Source: Alkalinema pantanalense
GTDB taxonomy: Bacteria; Cyanobacteriota; Cyanobacteriia; Leptolyngbyales; Leptolyngbyaceae
Assembly: GCF_050753345.1 (NCBI RefSeq)
Contig: NZ_JBLZFX010000011.1
Coordinates: forward strand, 33,516-97,515
Direction of reading: 5' to 3'
DNA: 64,000 nt
Both the position numbers and the translations under genes were made by a program. How positions within the stretch are numbered: the stretch's first letter is position 1; the number at the start of each line of letters is the position of its first letter. Shown in pieces: positions 18,583-26,953 of this stretch. A model generated the notes under the pieces. It did not search any database, was not told the origin of the DNA, and saw nothing but the letters and a program-made list of their open reading frames with translations.

Positions 18583-19020
18583 TTAAGCCGAATTAGGTTG
18601 ATAGAAGATTAGCCGATTGCCATCAGGATCGTAGGCATAGACTTCTCGTCCGTGGGAGGCGATCGCCATGACATCGTGGGGAATCTCTAAGCCCCCTAGC
18701 TGAGCGATCGTGGCATCCAGATCTTGCACCTGAAAACATAAGCTCATGGATGCTTCAGAAGATATCGCGATCGCGGGCATTTCTGAAGGGTGGGGAGAAT
18801 TTTTTGTGGGGCGATAAATTCCTACACGGAGGTCCGACAATTGGAACTCCACATAGCGATCGGCTAAAACTCGACTAGGCTCACAGGCAAACAGAGCTTG
18901 GTAGAACTGCTGAGATCTCTCTAAATCCAGAGCCGCGATCGTCACCCAAGCAGATGTATACGAAATTCCTATGGATCCCACGTTCTCAATAGAACGGTTT
19001 CGAGAATGATCAGCAAGCAT
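18583..19020 (-). CDS. VOC (glyoxalase/bleomycin-resistance) family protein
   Basis: A 145-residue single VOC module made of two beta-alpha-beta-beta-beta units: AWVTIAALDLERSQQFYQALF and, in the second half, VQDLDATIAQLGG...GREVYAYDPDGNRLIFYQP. The PDGN-L-x-FYQ end is typical. Metal-ligand candidates (Glu in YVEFQL and the late residues) are only partly clear, so it could be a binding protein or a metalloenzyme. The substrate is unknown. Confidence 0.82.
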   Translation of the reverse strand: MLADHSRNRSIENVGSIGISYTSAWVTIAALDLERSQQFYQALFACEPSRVLADRYVEFQLSDLRVGIYRPTKNSPHPSEMPAIAISSEASMSLCFQVQDLDATIAQLGGLEIPHDVMAIASHGREVYAYDPDGNRLIFYQPNSA

Positions 19021-19143
19021 GGTAGAAAACGAAACCTAGCAGATATTGAGGAGAAACTTTTGGGGCAATGGGGATCAATGAAAGAACCCGTGGAATACAA
19101 GACACAGGGTTGACCGGATATCCCTCAACCTTCATCCATTTGA

Positions 19144-19199
19144 AGCATTGACTTTAAAGCATTGACTTTAAAACATTGATTTCAAAGCATTGACTTTAA
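19144..19199. repeat. 14-bp tandem repeat, four units
   Basis: The unit AGCATTGACTTTAA occurs at 19144, 19158 and 19186, with a diverged unit AACATTGATTTCAA at 19172. It lies in the divergent intergenic region between the VOC gene and the aminotransferase gene. It could hold repeated binding sites or be a neutral microsatellite. Confidence 0.75.
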
Positions 19200-19452
19200 A
19201 GCAGTGTCCAGAGATTTTCCCAAAATGACTCGGCAACTGCCTCGGCAAATGTGATTACCTCATTACATCCTTTCCTGATTTCTCATGGTTGTGAAGGCTA
19301 CAATCACCCCATAATAGGTAGAGAATAAGTAAAGCAAGTCATCCATTTCCCGGCAGCGCAACCGCCCTCTTGCAAATGCTTCCTTGGAACTATAAATGGA
19401 TCTTGTGGGTTGGGGCGCGTTCTGGATGGTTTGAAAGTATTTGTCTGAAATT

Positions 19453-20622
19453 ATGAAGCTGGCAGCACGGATTGGGCAAGTAACACCTTCGTTGACTTTG
19501 GCGATCGATACAAAGGCCAAAGCCATGAAACGGGACGGTATTGACATTTGCAGCTTCAGTGCTGGGGAGCCAGATTTTAATACCCCAGAACACATTAAGA
19601 ATGCTGCGATCGAGGCTCTCAAATCTGGAAAAACACGCTATGGCCCCGCCGCTGGGGAACCGCAGTTACGATCGGCGATCGCCCATAAGCTACAAACCGA
19701 TAATCAACTCCCCCTCCAGGCCGAAAATGTGGTGGTGACGAACGGGGGTAAACATTCCCTGTTCAACATTTTTCTGGCCTTGGTCGATCCGGGGGACGAA
19801 GTGATCATTCCGGCTCCCTTCTGGGTCAGCTACCCCGAAATGGTCAAATTAGCGGGGGGCAAGCCAGTGATTTTGCCAACCACCGCTGAGTCAGGCTACA
19901 AAATTACGCCAGACCAACTACGTGCTGCGATCACGCCTCAAACCAAAATCCTAGTGATGAATTCACCCTCGAATCCCACAGGAATGGTTTACAGCCCTGC
20001 GGAAATTCGGGCGATCGCGGATGTCGTTGTTGAAAAAGATATTCTGGTCGTCTCCGATGAGATCTATGAAAAACTGCTCTACGATGGCGCAGAACATCTC
20101 AGCATCGGAGCCGTGAGTCCCGAAGTCTTTGCCCGCACGATTATCAGCAACGGTTTTGCCAAGGCCTATGCCATGACGGGCTGGCGGCTAGGGTATGCTG
20201 CATCCGGTTCACCGGAGTTGATTCAAGCCATCACCACCCTGCAAAGTCAGAGCACTTCTAACGTTTGTACCTTTGCGCAATATGGCGCGATCGCGGCAAT
20301 GGAAGGCTCCCAGGATTGTGTCGCAACCATGCTATCGGCCTTCACTGAACGGCGTCAGGCCATCTACAGCATGATTAACGCGATTCCCGGCCTCTCCTGC
20401 GTGAAACCCAATGGCGCATTTTATATGTTTATGAATATTGGGCAGTTGGGGATGTCGTCCTTGGAATTTTGTGATGCGTTACTGAGTGAACAACAGGTAG
20501 CCCTGATTCCGGGAATTGCCTTTGGAGCTGATGACCATGTACGAGCTTCCTATGCCACAGACATGACCACGATCGAACGAGGCATGGAGCGCATTGCCAC
20601 GTTTGTCAAATCGCGTCTATAA
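19453..20622 (+). CDS. aspC: aspartate aminotransferase, class I fold
   Basis: A PLP enzyme of 389 residues transferring the amino group between aspartate and 2-oxoglutarate; subgroup Ib members may also use prephenate. Visible are TRYGPAAGEPQLRSAIA, VVTNGGKHSLFN, NSPSNPTGMVY, SDEIYEKLLY and the PLP lysine Lys237 in NGFAKAYAMTGWRLGY, with a final Arg in VRASYATD. I prefer ATG 19453 (MKLAARIGQVTPS); a TTG 12 bases upstream is possible. It is monocistronic. Prephenate use would link it to aromatic synthesis, but that cannot be read from the sequence alone. Confidence 0.92.
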   Translation: MKLAARIGQVTPSLTLAIDTKAKAMKRDGIDICSFSAGEPDFNTPEHIKNAAIEALKSGKTRYGPAAGEPQLRSAIAHKLQTDNQLPLQAENVVVTNGGKHSLFNIFLALVDPGDEVIIPAPFWVSYPEMVKLAGGKPVILPTTAESGYKITPDQLRAAITPQTKILVMNSPSNPTGMVYSPAEIRAIADVVVEKDILVVSDEIYEKLLYDGAEHLSIGAVSPEVFARTIISNGFAKAYAMTGWRLGYAASGSPELIQAITTLQSQSTSNVCTFAQYGAIAAMEGSQDCVATMLSAFTERRQAIYSMINAIPGLSCVKPNGAFYMFMNIGQLGMSSLEFCDALLSEQQVALIPGIAFGADDHVRASYATDMTTIERGMERIATFVKSRL

Positions 20623-20647
20623 GGGAGTAGCGTACAAATAAAGTCCC

Positions 20648-20690
20648 AAGTGAGTAGATGGGTAGGGGGGTAGACGGGTAGGGGGGTGAA
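20648..20690. repeat. GGGTAGGGGGGTAGA short G-rich repeat
   Basis: Alternating GGGTAG and GGGGGGTAG units lie directly downstream of the aminotransferase gene, with a related complement (CCCTACCCTCC) near 470-512. Such G-rich runs could form a quadruplex and resemble common short tandem repeats of cyanobacterial intergenic DNA. Confidence 0.5.
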
Positions 20691-20707
20691 TGCGACCCTT
20701 TTCCCTC

Positions 20708-21319
20708 CTACCCTAAAGGTTCATATCCCGGAAAGACGGCATGGATAAATTCACTGCCCGATTCGGGAAACCCCCGACGATAGGTCGCCTCTTCTGGCTT
20801 GCCCCAACCCAGTTGCAGAATGATTTCCAAGCGCTCATCCCGGCCATGGTGGGTCAAAACAGCCCATTCAGTACGATCGACGATATGCTCCACGTCGGTT
20901 ACACTCGCGGGCTTGAAACATTTCCCACTTTGCAGGCTGTGGAACAATTGCATCTCCTGGGTCACCTGTTCCCAGAACCGAATGACTTTGTTTTTGTGGG
21001 CTTTGAGGGTACGGCGATCGCTGCCCAGGCTGATCAGTTGTTCATGAATCATGGGTAGCGATAACTCATAGCCTCGCATCTGTACCGTTTGCCAGATCAG
21101 GCCAGAAACTTGGTGTTCCCGTTGATAGTCATGAATCGTGCGACGAAAATTATCGTAGGCGGTGAACTTCTGCAAGCCAACGGGTTCGACAAATTGATCC
21201 AACAGCGGACTCAAACCTGCTGATAACGCCGCTAAATGTAGCCGCTCCCCGTTCATACAAGCTCGCTGTTCCGCCGCCAAGACCTCGATCAATTCCTGCG
21301 TACTGTAGATCTTGGACAT
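20708..21319 (-). CDS. conserved hypothetical protein, 203 residues
   Basis: A soluble 203-residue protein, probably mostly helical (MSKIYSTQELIEVLAAEQRA...), with a central SGLIWQTVQMRGYELSLP segment and a C-terminal HHGRDERLEIILQLGW and PEESGSEF-like end. I recognise no enzymatic motif. Translation begins at ATG 21319 and the ORF is free of internal anomalies. It faces the aminotransferase gene convergently with 85 bases between them. Confidence 0.65.
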   Translation of the reverse strand: MSKIYSTQELIEVLAAEQRACMNGERLHLAALSAGLSPLLDQFVEPVGLQKFTAYDNFRRTIHDYQREHQVSGLIWQTVQMRGYELSLPMIHEQLISLGSDRRTLKAHKNKVIRFWEQVTQEMQLFHSLQSGKCFKPASVTDVEHIVDRTEWAVLTHHGRDERLEIILQLGWGKPEEATYRRGFPESGSEFIHAVFPGYEPLG

Positions 21320-22017
21320 CTCAGACCCCTCACGAAAATAACAGAGCCAGGTACCTCGACAAAGGGGAGCCTAGGAGTACAATCAGACTTCCTGAGGTTC
21401 CTGCTTTCCTTTTAGCAAATTGTGCTGGAAATTTCTTCGGTACCTAATCCTTGATCTCTGTTCGTGTAAAGATCCCCATATATTTAGCTCTGCATAGTTG
21501 GGCCTGAGAGCTTGGGAGGGGAGAGCGAGAACCCCTAAGAGTGGCGTGTTAAAGAATACAGCGTTGTCAGTAAAGATTCTGAAATACTAGAAGGGCTAGA
21601 AATACAACTAGAAACATAAAGGATCCCTCACTCTCTATAAATTTGGGGCAAGAGGGATCCTTTTTTTCAAACATTGTCTTTTCAGACGTTTTTAGGTCTT
21701 TTCAGACTAAGTCTTTTCAGATTAAATCTTTTCAGACTGTGTTTTTCAGATAGTGCTAGATGGTAACCAACTGGCAAGAGCACAGAACCAACTAATCGAT
21801 CATCGACTATATGGCCTCGATGGCCTCGATTTTACCCTACCCTGACTTTTCTACTGTGGGTTTGATAGCTTTCTTAACTCCACCCGCGTTGCCCAGCACT
21901 GACTGTTAGGCAATTGTGCACTTTGCCACCGGATTTGCACTGGTCTGATTTTTGCACCCCAGACGCTTGGCACAGTCCGAACTTGATTCTTTTACGAACT
22001 CGATTCTTTTACGAACT
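21320..22017. other. 700-bp intergenic region with an orphan plus-strand terminator
   Basis: No protein gene is supported. A strong terminator (21618-21667) faces rightward although no plus-strand gene precedes it, so a small RNA may be transcribed here. From 21670 to 21745 there is a run of CTTTTCAGA/GTCTTTTCAGACT repeats (five imperfect units). The remainder up to the thioredoxin-like gene is featureless. Confidence 0.5.
21618..21667 (+). terminator. orphan intrinsic terminator
   Basis: The 12-bp stem AAAGGATCCCTC / GAGGGATCCTTT surrounds a 22-base loop and is followed by a T-run to 21667. The T-run is on the plus strand, where no upstream gene exists. TTGTCA (about 21566) and TACTAG (about 21587) could be a weak promoter giving an RNA of roughly 70 bases. 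Confidence 0.75.
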
Positions 22018-22650
22018 TTATTGAGGAACCAGTTCAGTACTGAGTTCATTAACGGGGCGACGCTTTAAGGTAACTGACTCCGATCGAGGCAAGAGATCAA
22101 AAATTTCCCGCAAAACATCATCGGATTTTTCATAGGGAACCTTGCCCACTTCATCCAGGCGAACTTGTCCCTTCTGGTCAAAAATTACCGTTTGAGGAAT
22201 ATAACCTTGGTAATAATAGGCAGGTTCCGTGGGTTCGTAGTCTTCTTTGACAGGTAAGGAATCCACCCGGATAGCAATAAAGCTAGCAGCACGACCATAG
22301 AAGGCTTGCAATTGGGAGACTGTCAAAGAATATTCCTTGCAATCGCTGCTATCGTCGGCATAGAACACCACGATCGCGGGTTTCTCTTTTTTGATCGAAT
22401 CCGCCAAGGTGATTCGAGGGGGAATTAACGATCCGTTCCCGGCATACAGCGCAAAGATATCCCCGTCAAAGTGATCATCGTTCAGCGCAGCCCAAGCAGA
22501 CGACGGGAAACAGAGCAAGAGAACCAGAACACAGAGACTAATGACAGCAGCAATTTTTCGTAGAAAGCCACTGAGGGATCTCAGAGTTTGGCAGGGCTTG
22601 AGGGTACTAGAAACTTTTGCGAAGGCAGCGGACATAAAACGGGTTCCCAA
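22018..22650 (-). CDS. thioredoxin-like thylakoid membrane protein
   Basis: A 210-residue protein with a hydrophobic N-terminal segment (about 33-54, AAVISLCVLVLLLCFPSSAWA) that reads as a signal anchor or cleavable signal. A thioredoxin-like domain follows: KPAIVVFYADDSSDCKEYSL, then YIPQTVIFDQKGQVRLDEVGKVPY. The usual CxxC is replaced by a single Cys in SDCK, so dithiol chemistry is not expected. It resembles cyanobacterial thioredoxin-like proteins annotated as PSI accumulation factors; that match is from memory. ATG 22650 or the second ATG (MSAAF) may be used. Confidence 0.7.
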   Translation of the reverse strand: MGTRFMSAAFAKVSSTLKPCQTLRSLSGFLRKIAAVISLCVLVLLLCFPSSAWAALNDDHFDGDIFALYAGNGSLIPPRITLADSIKKEKPAIVVFYADDSSDCKEYSLTVSQLQAFYGRAASFIAIRVDSLPVKEDYEPTEPAYYYQGYIPQTVIFDQKGQVRLDEVGKVPYEKSDDVLREIFDLLPRSESVTLKRRPVNELSTELVPQ

Positions 22651-22751
22651 GAAGGTTTTGAAAGGTTTGCGCCTTCACGATTTTACCTGACGGGCTTACC
22701 TTTCCCGCACAGGCTTCTTGCCTGAATTGCGTTCAGGGAACCGTCCCAACT

Positions 22752-22973
22752 TCAAGATTCAGAGTCCTTGGGTTGGGTAGAGTCCGCCGATCGCGGTTGT
22801 CGCAAAATCTGCAACCAATCCATCGGCAACTTGTCGTAATTGGAAATAACGGCCAACACAATCCCACCCAGAATAAAAATTGGAAAGGGGATCGTGAGGT
22901 GTTTCAACCACTGAAACCCTTCCACCATGCCGAATACGACTAAAAAACAGGCAATGGCAAACCGTAAGTTCAT
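22752..22973 (-). CDS. small membrane protein, 73 residues
   Basis: From ATG 22973 (MNLRFAIACFLVVFGMVEGF) the protein has two hydrophobic segments (about 3-18 and 28-45) and a soluble tail with WLQILRQPRS and a polar end. It reads toward the thioredoxin-like gene 100 bases downstream, so the two may be co-transcribed. No family was recognised. A longer frame to 23006 adds residues without a better start. Confidence 0.6.
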   Translation of the reverse strand: MNLRFAIACFLVVFGMVEGFQWLKHLTIPFPIFILGGIVLAVISNYDKLPMDWLQILRQPRSADSTQPKDSES

Positions 22974-23148
22974 AGCGATGTTTACACCCGTGAATAGATG
23001 GATCACTTGATTGTGGGGGCGTTTTCCTGCTGACTAACTGACTCCTAGCCGTCCCTGCCAGTCATCCTACCCCAGGACTGCTAACCGATCGCAGTCAAAG
23101 CTGGAATTCAGGCTTTTCTAAATGGTTCTTTTGTACTATACTACTTTC

Positions 23149-23243
23149 AGTTCTGTCATTGGACTGTCCCTTACATCTTTAGCAGCTTGGATCCAGGGCT
23201 TTTAGTCTCCTTGCCATGGTTTTCTGGATCCAAGCTGTTTTTT
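23149..23243 (+). ncRNA. candidate small RNA with strong terminator
   Basis: A -10-like TATACT at 23137-23142 precedes about 35 unpaired bases and a perfect 14-bp stem (CAGCTTGGATCCAG at 23183-23196 with CTGGATCCAAGCTG at 23224-23237), then six T. The 27-base loop contains AGTCTCCTTGCC, whose CTCCTT is complementary to a Shine-Dalgarno AAGGAG. That layout suggests a trans-acting RNA that blocks ribosome binding sites. No protein gene precedes the terminator on this strand. A 27-codon frame (23122-23205, one membrane-like helix) overlaps it and is an alternative explanation. The -35 region is weak. Confidence 0.55.
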
Positions 23244-23448
23244 AATATTTAGATACAATTTTGTTAGAGTCCCCATGGTGTTTCCCCGCATCCCCTCCTG
23301 TCATAGCGACGAATCACGTCTTTGCAAGGTTTGTGATGCCTGACGATTCGGATTGGGGCAAAATTCGCTACACTGACCACTGTGTTTATTGACGTTGTTT
23401 ATTGACGTTTATTGACCACTCCACTGTTCTAGGACTCAAGCGATCGAT

Positions 23449-25659
23449 ATGGCTTCTCAAGCAGATCAACAGCGTGTTCATGAGCTTCGCAAACTATTGC
23501 AACGGGCGAGCTATGAGTACTATGTTTTGGATGCACCGACGATGGAAGATGCGGTGTACGATCGGTTATATCGGGAACTGGTTGAACTGGAACAAAGCCA
23601 TCCGGAACTAGTGACGCCGGATAGCCCGACACAGCGGGTTGGGGAAAAGCCAGCTAGTCAATTTCAGTCAGTCAAGCATTATGTTGAACTTTACAGTTTA
23701 GATAATGCTTTTAGCGATGCAGATTTAGACGAATGGGAACAGCGCTGGCAACGGGTTGAAGAACCACAAAAGTATTCCTATGTCTGTGAGTTAAAAATTG
23801 ATGGGAATGCCATGGCCCTAACTTACCAGGATGGGGTTCTGGTGCGGGGAGCCACGCGGGGGGATGGCATCACTGGGGAAGAGATTACGCAAAATGTGAA
23901 AACGATTCGATCGATTCCGCTGCGATTGAATCTAGACAATCCGCCTCGCTGGGTGGAGGTACGGGGGGAAGCCTTTTTATCCGATCGGGTGTTTGAAGCA
24001 ATTAACCAGGAACGGGAAAAAGCGGGGGAGGATTTATTTAAGAACCCGCGCAATGCAACGGCGGGAACGCTACGACAGTTAGATCCAAAAGTGGTGGCTC
24101 AACGTAAGCTAGATTTCTTTGCTTACACGTTACACATCGTAGATGATCGCTTGTTGGATGATGCGATCGACAATGCTGCGAGTGATATGTCTGTAAGTAC
24201 GATCGATGACGCGGGGAGTGATGTTTCCAATCCCGATCAGGCCGTCCAACTCGATTTGTTATCTGGCTTGGGGTTGCCTGTGGAATCCGCCACCAGCGCG
24301 CCCGTTACTGCTCCATCCCCATCTGCCCCGTCCCAATCCCCACGATTTCCTCAGCCGAAAACCCAATGGGAATCGCTGGAAATTTTACAAAAGATGGGTT
24401 TTCGGGTTGATCCGAACCATCAACATTGTGCGGATTTAGACGCCGTTAAAGCCTACTGCGATCGCTGGAATGAGGAACGGCGCAATTTGTCTTATATGAC
24501 CGATGGCGTTGTGATTAAGATTAACGAAATTGATTTACAAGATCGTTTAGGGTTTACACAAAAGTTTCCCCGCTGGGCGATCGCTTACAAGTATCCCGCT
24601 GAGGAAGCGCCAACAGTACTGGAGAAGGTAACGGTGCAGGTGGGGCGCACAGGGGCGATTACGCCTGTGGCAGAGTTGCGTCCTGTGCTGCTGGCGGGGA
24701 CGACGGTTTCTCGGGCGACGTTGCATAATGCCGATCGCCTTGCGGAGTTGGATTTGCATGAGGGCGATACGGTGGTGATTCGTAAGGCAGGGGAGATTAT
24801 TCCGGAAGTGTTGCGGGTGTTGCCGGAGTTACGGCCTGCCGATGCGCAGAAGTTCCAAATGCCGACCCATTGCCCGGAATGTAATTCTGCGCTGGTGCGG
24901 CCTGAGGGCGAGGCGGTGACACGCTGTGTGAATTCTTCCTGTCCGGCGATCGTGCGAGGCTCGCTAATTCACTGGGTGAGTCGGGGGGCGATGGACATCA
25001 ACAGCGTGGGGGAAAAGTTGGTGGCACAGTTGTTGGAGGCGGGTTTGGTGCATTCCGTGGCGGATCTGTATGACCTAACGGTGGAGCAGTTGATGGGCCT
25101 CGATCGCATGGGGCAGAAGTCGGCGGAAAAGGTGGTGACGGCGATCGCGGGGTCTAAGGGGCAGCCTTGGGCGCGGGTGCTGTATGGGTTGGGGATTCGC
25201 TTGGTGGGGAGTGTGAATGCGCAAACGTTGTCGGAGCAGTTTACGACGGTGGATGCGTTGGCGGCTGCACTGCCAGAACAGATGGCTGCGGTGTATGGCA
25301 TTGGGGATGAGATTGCTCGATCGGTGTATCAGTGGTTTCAAATTCCCAGTAATCAACAGTTGGTGGAACAGTTGCGGAGTCAGGGTTTGCAACTAGTGGG
25401 TGAAGGGAAGGCACAAGGGGCGATCATGCAAACGGCAATCACTGGGAAAACGTTTGTGGTAACGGGAACGCTGCCAACGTTGAAACGGGATGAAGCGAAG
25501 GATTTAATTCGGAAAGCGGGTGGTAAGGTAACGGATTCCGTTAGCAAGAAGACGGATTATTTAGTGGTGGGTGAGGATGCGGGATCGAAGCTGGAGAAGG
25601 CGCGATCGTTGGGGGTTGCTACGTTATCGGAAGCTGAATTGCTGGAGTTGCTGGCTTAG
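23449..25659 (+). CDS. ligA: NAD-dependent DNA ligase LigA
   Basis: LigA seals nicks in replication and repair using NAD. The order is: Ia domain (start), adenylation domain with the AMP-accepting Lys116 in ELKIDGNAM, OB fold, a Cys4 zinc finger (CPEC...CVNSSCP), helix-hairpin-helix repeats and a C-terminal BRCT domain (about 660-736, ITGKTFVVTGTLPTL). At 736 residues it is about 60 longer than usual. The excess is a low-complexity segment at about 232-304, rich in Asp, Ala, Ser and Pro, inside the adenylation domain just before LEILQKMGF. ATG 23449 is the natural start. Confidence 0.97.
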   Translation: MASQADQQRVHELRKLLQRASYEYYVLDAPTMEDAVYDRLYRELVELEQSHPELVTPDSPTQRVGEKPASQFQSVKHYVELYSLDNAFSDADLDEWEQRWQRVEEPQKYSYVCELKIDGNAMALTYQDGVLVRGATRGDGITGEEITQNVKTIRSIPLRLNLDNPPRWVEVRGEAFLSDRVFEAINQEREKAGEDLFKNPRNATAGTLRQLDPKVVAQRKLDFFAYTLHIVDDRLLDDAIDNAASDMSVSTIDDAGSDVSNPDQAVQLDLLSGLGLPVESATSAPVTAPSPSAPSQSPRFPQPKTQWESLEILQKMGFRVDPNHQHCADLDAVKAYCDRWNEERRNLSYMTDGVVIKINEIDLQDRLGFTQKFPRWAIAYKYPAEEAPTVLEKVTVQVGRTGAITPVAELRPVLLAGTTVSRATLHNADRLAELDLHEGDTVVIRKAGEIIPEVLRVLPELRPADAQKFQMPTHCPECNSALVRPEGEAVTRCVNSSCPAIVRGSLIHWVSRGAMDINSVGEKLVAQLLEAGLVHSVADLYDLTVEQLMGLDRMGQKSAEKVVTAIAGSKGQPWARVLYGLGIRLVGSVNAQTLSEQFTTVDALAAALPEQMAAVYGIGDEIARSVYQWFQIPSNQQLVEQLRSQGLQLVGEGKAQGAIMQTAITGKTFVVTGTLPTLKRDEAKDLIRKAGGKVTDSVSKKTDYLVVGEDAGSKLEKARSLGVATLSEAELLELLA

Positions 25660-25707
25660 GGTTGGATGGGTAATGATTTGAGATTGCTAGAACGATTGTC
25701 TGGTCGA

Positions 25708-25845
25708 TCGATCCCCCTAAATCCCCCATCGATCCCTCTAAATCCCCCTTAAAAAGGGGGACTTTGAAGGGAGACGGTGAAATTTCAGAAAATTTGACTC
25801 AATTTCTCCCTTAAAAGGGGGGGCTTTGAAATGAAGAAGGTGAAA
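25708..25845. repeat. CCCCCTAAATCCCCC / AAGGGGG interspersed repeat
   Basis: Direct units ATCCCCCTAAATCCCCC and ATCCCTCTAAATCCCCCTT are followed by AAAAAGGGGGACTTTG and a second hairpin CCCTTAAAAGGGGGGGCTTTG. This is a well-known type of intergenic repeat in cyanobacterial genomes and can fold into hairpins on either strand. Confidence 0.7.
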
Positions 25846-25989
25846 TTATCAGTTTTGCCTAGGGAGGTGGAAGGAGGTAATAAATGATACTTGGCGAATT
25901 TTTGAAATACGGATTGACAGGAGCTTTAGTTCTTCGTAGGCTTGTTTTTCATAGCGGCTCCGTGGGCATCCTTCTTTGATGAAATGGGT

Positions 25990-26170
25990 TGGCATGAAGC
26001 ACGGGGACGCTGGGTTCCCAGGAATTTAGGGCACTACTCGGGATTGCGCGAACAACCCCAAGTAGCTATTCCCCCTCGCTGTGTGACCAGCAAGGCGGCT
26101 TGTTGAGAATTTTAACATTCGATCGAGCCACTCTTGTTTGTGATGTCAAACGGGGTGGCTCTAAATTTTT
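25990..26170 (+). ncRNA. candidate structured RNA or leader
   Basis: Paired elements in order: CTGGG-TT-CCCAG at 26010-26021, CTACTCGGG at 26034-26042 with CCCCAAGTAG at 26056-26065 (two mismatches), GCTGG at 26009-26013 alternatively with CCAGC at 26087-26091, and a terminator-like stem GAGCCAC/GTGGCTC (26125-26131 with 26155-26161) followed by TAAATTTTT. It ends about 35 bases before the next start codon. It may be an independent RNA or an attenuating leader. I could not match it to a known family. Confidence 0.35.
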
Positions 26171-26205
26171 GGGCTTCTTAGGTTCACTACAGGAGAAGCT
26201 CAATT

Positions 26206-26424
26206 ATGGCGAAAGATTCTAGCGATCGTGGCGATCGCTCGGTTCAACATGAGCGTCAACGCTTACAGATCCACTTAATCGGTCATCCAGAATTCATTCA
26301 GGACACGATTAATCAATTGCATGTCCATCGGATCGCCGATCGGATTCATTGGAGTGAACCGATGAAGATCGTCCATTCGGACGGCCAATACATCAGCATC
26401 CTCAGTCGCGAGCGTCAGCGTTAA
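26206..26424 (+). CDS. small hypothetical protein, 72 residues
   Basis: ATG 26206 has GGAG (in CAGGAGAAG) about 12 bases upstream. The protein begins with charged residues, then RLQIHLIGHPEFIQDTINQLHVHRIADRIHWSEPMKI, which looks like a compact alpha/beta unit, and ends ISILSRERQR. Codon usage and the GCGATCGC inside match the core genome. I do not recognise the family. Confidence 0.6.
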   Translation: MAKDSSDRGDRSVQHERQRLQIHLIGHPEFIQDTINQLHVHRIADRIHWSEPMKIVHSDGQYISILSRERQR

Positions 26425-26943
26425 CGGTTGAAGTGTCGTAGGTGTTCCGCAGGTTTGCCTGTTGGGTAGACTGTGGGCACCTCCGCTAAAGCCAACTTTT
26501 CTCCCTCATTAGTGTGATGCAATCGCGATCGGCTTTTCAGGTTGTTCTGGGAGGCGTCGTTTTCGGGCAAAAATCTAGAAAAACTTCATCATTGGCTGAA
26601 ACTAACCGATCGTCGCACCTGACTGGCAATGCTATTTTCAGCAAAATTAGTTCGCAGCAGGTGAACTTTGCGTTAGGCAGCAAATCCCTGATTAGGAAAT
26701 TGCTTAGAGTACGGTTGTGGAGTGTTCAAGATAAAGAAATGAAAAAAGTACTATAGGAGATATTCAAGACCATCTGTTGATGATCACTTTCTTCTAAAAG
26801 CTTTGATAGTCAGTTTTTCCCGCAAAGATGCTTGAAACTGCTAAAATATTTTTTTTTAAAGTTGATTGACATAGTGTATAGTATAGATGGAGGAGCAAAC
26901 GTCGGCTTCATGCCGTGTGTCCAAGTAGCAACCCTACTTAGAC
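26425..26943. other. intergenic region before the DUF3800 gene
   Basis: An 80-codon frame at 26514-26756 shows no conserved features and was not called. The last 55 bases belong to the folded element described at 26890-26953. Confidence 0.4.
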
Positions 26944-26953
26944 CTAGCTCCTC
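26890..26953 (-). ncRNA. three-way-junction RNA element at the 3' end of the DUF3800 gene
   Basis: The outer 7-bp stem GAGGAGC (26890-26896) pairs with GCTCCTC (26947-26953). Inside are two hairpins, CGGC-TTCAT-GCCG (26903-26915) and AAGTAG-CAACC-CTACTT (26923-26939). The outer stem includes the last codons and abuts the TAG stop of the DUF3800 gene. On the plus strand TATAGT/TATAGAT precedes GGAGGAGC, so an RNA could also start there. Structured RNA motifs next to DUF3800 genes (named DUF3800-I to -XI) have been reported, as I recall; membership of this element is inference, and the transcribed strand is unknown. Confidence 0.5.

Larger units (their letters stand above)
25660..26205. other. 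intergenic region with repeats and a folded, possibly transcribed segment
   Basis: Next to ligA is a common cyanobacterial hairpin repeat built from CCCCCTAAATCCCCC and AAAAAGGGGGACTTTG units (about 25708-25845). From about 25990 to 26165 several hairpins follow one another and end in a terminator-like stem (26125-26161). A 31-codon frame at 25884-25979 has a perfect AAGGAGGT six bases before its ATG but no recognisable product. Confidence 0.5.

Noticed and set aside
19263..19622. 119-codon minus ORF over the start of the aminotransferase gene
   Set aside because: Antisense shadow of a clearly coding, well-conserved gene.
26514..26756. 80-codon plus-strand ORF
   Set aside because: Composition and lack of motifs suggest chance; kept only as a possible gene remnant.
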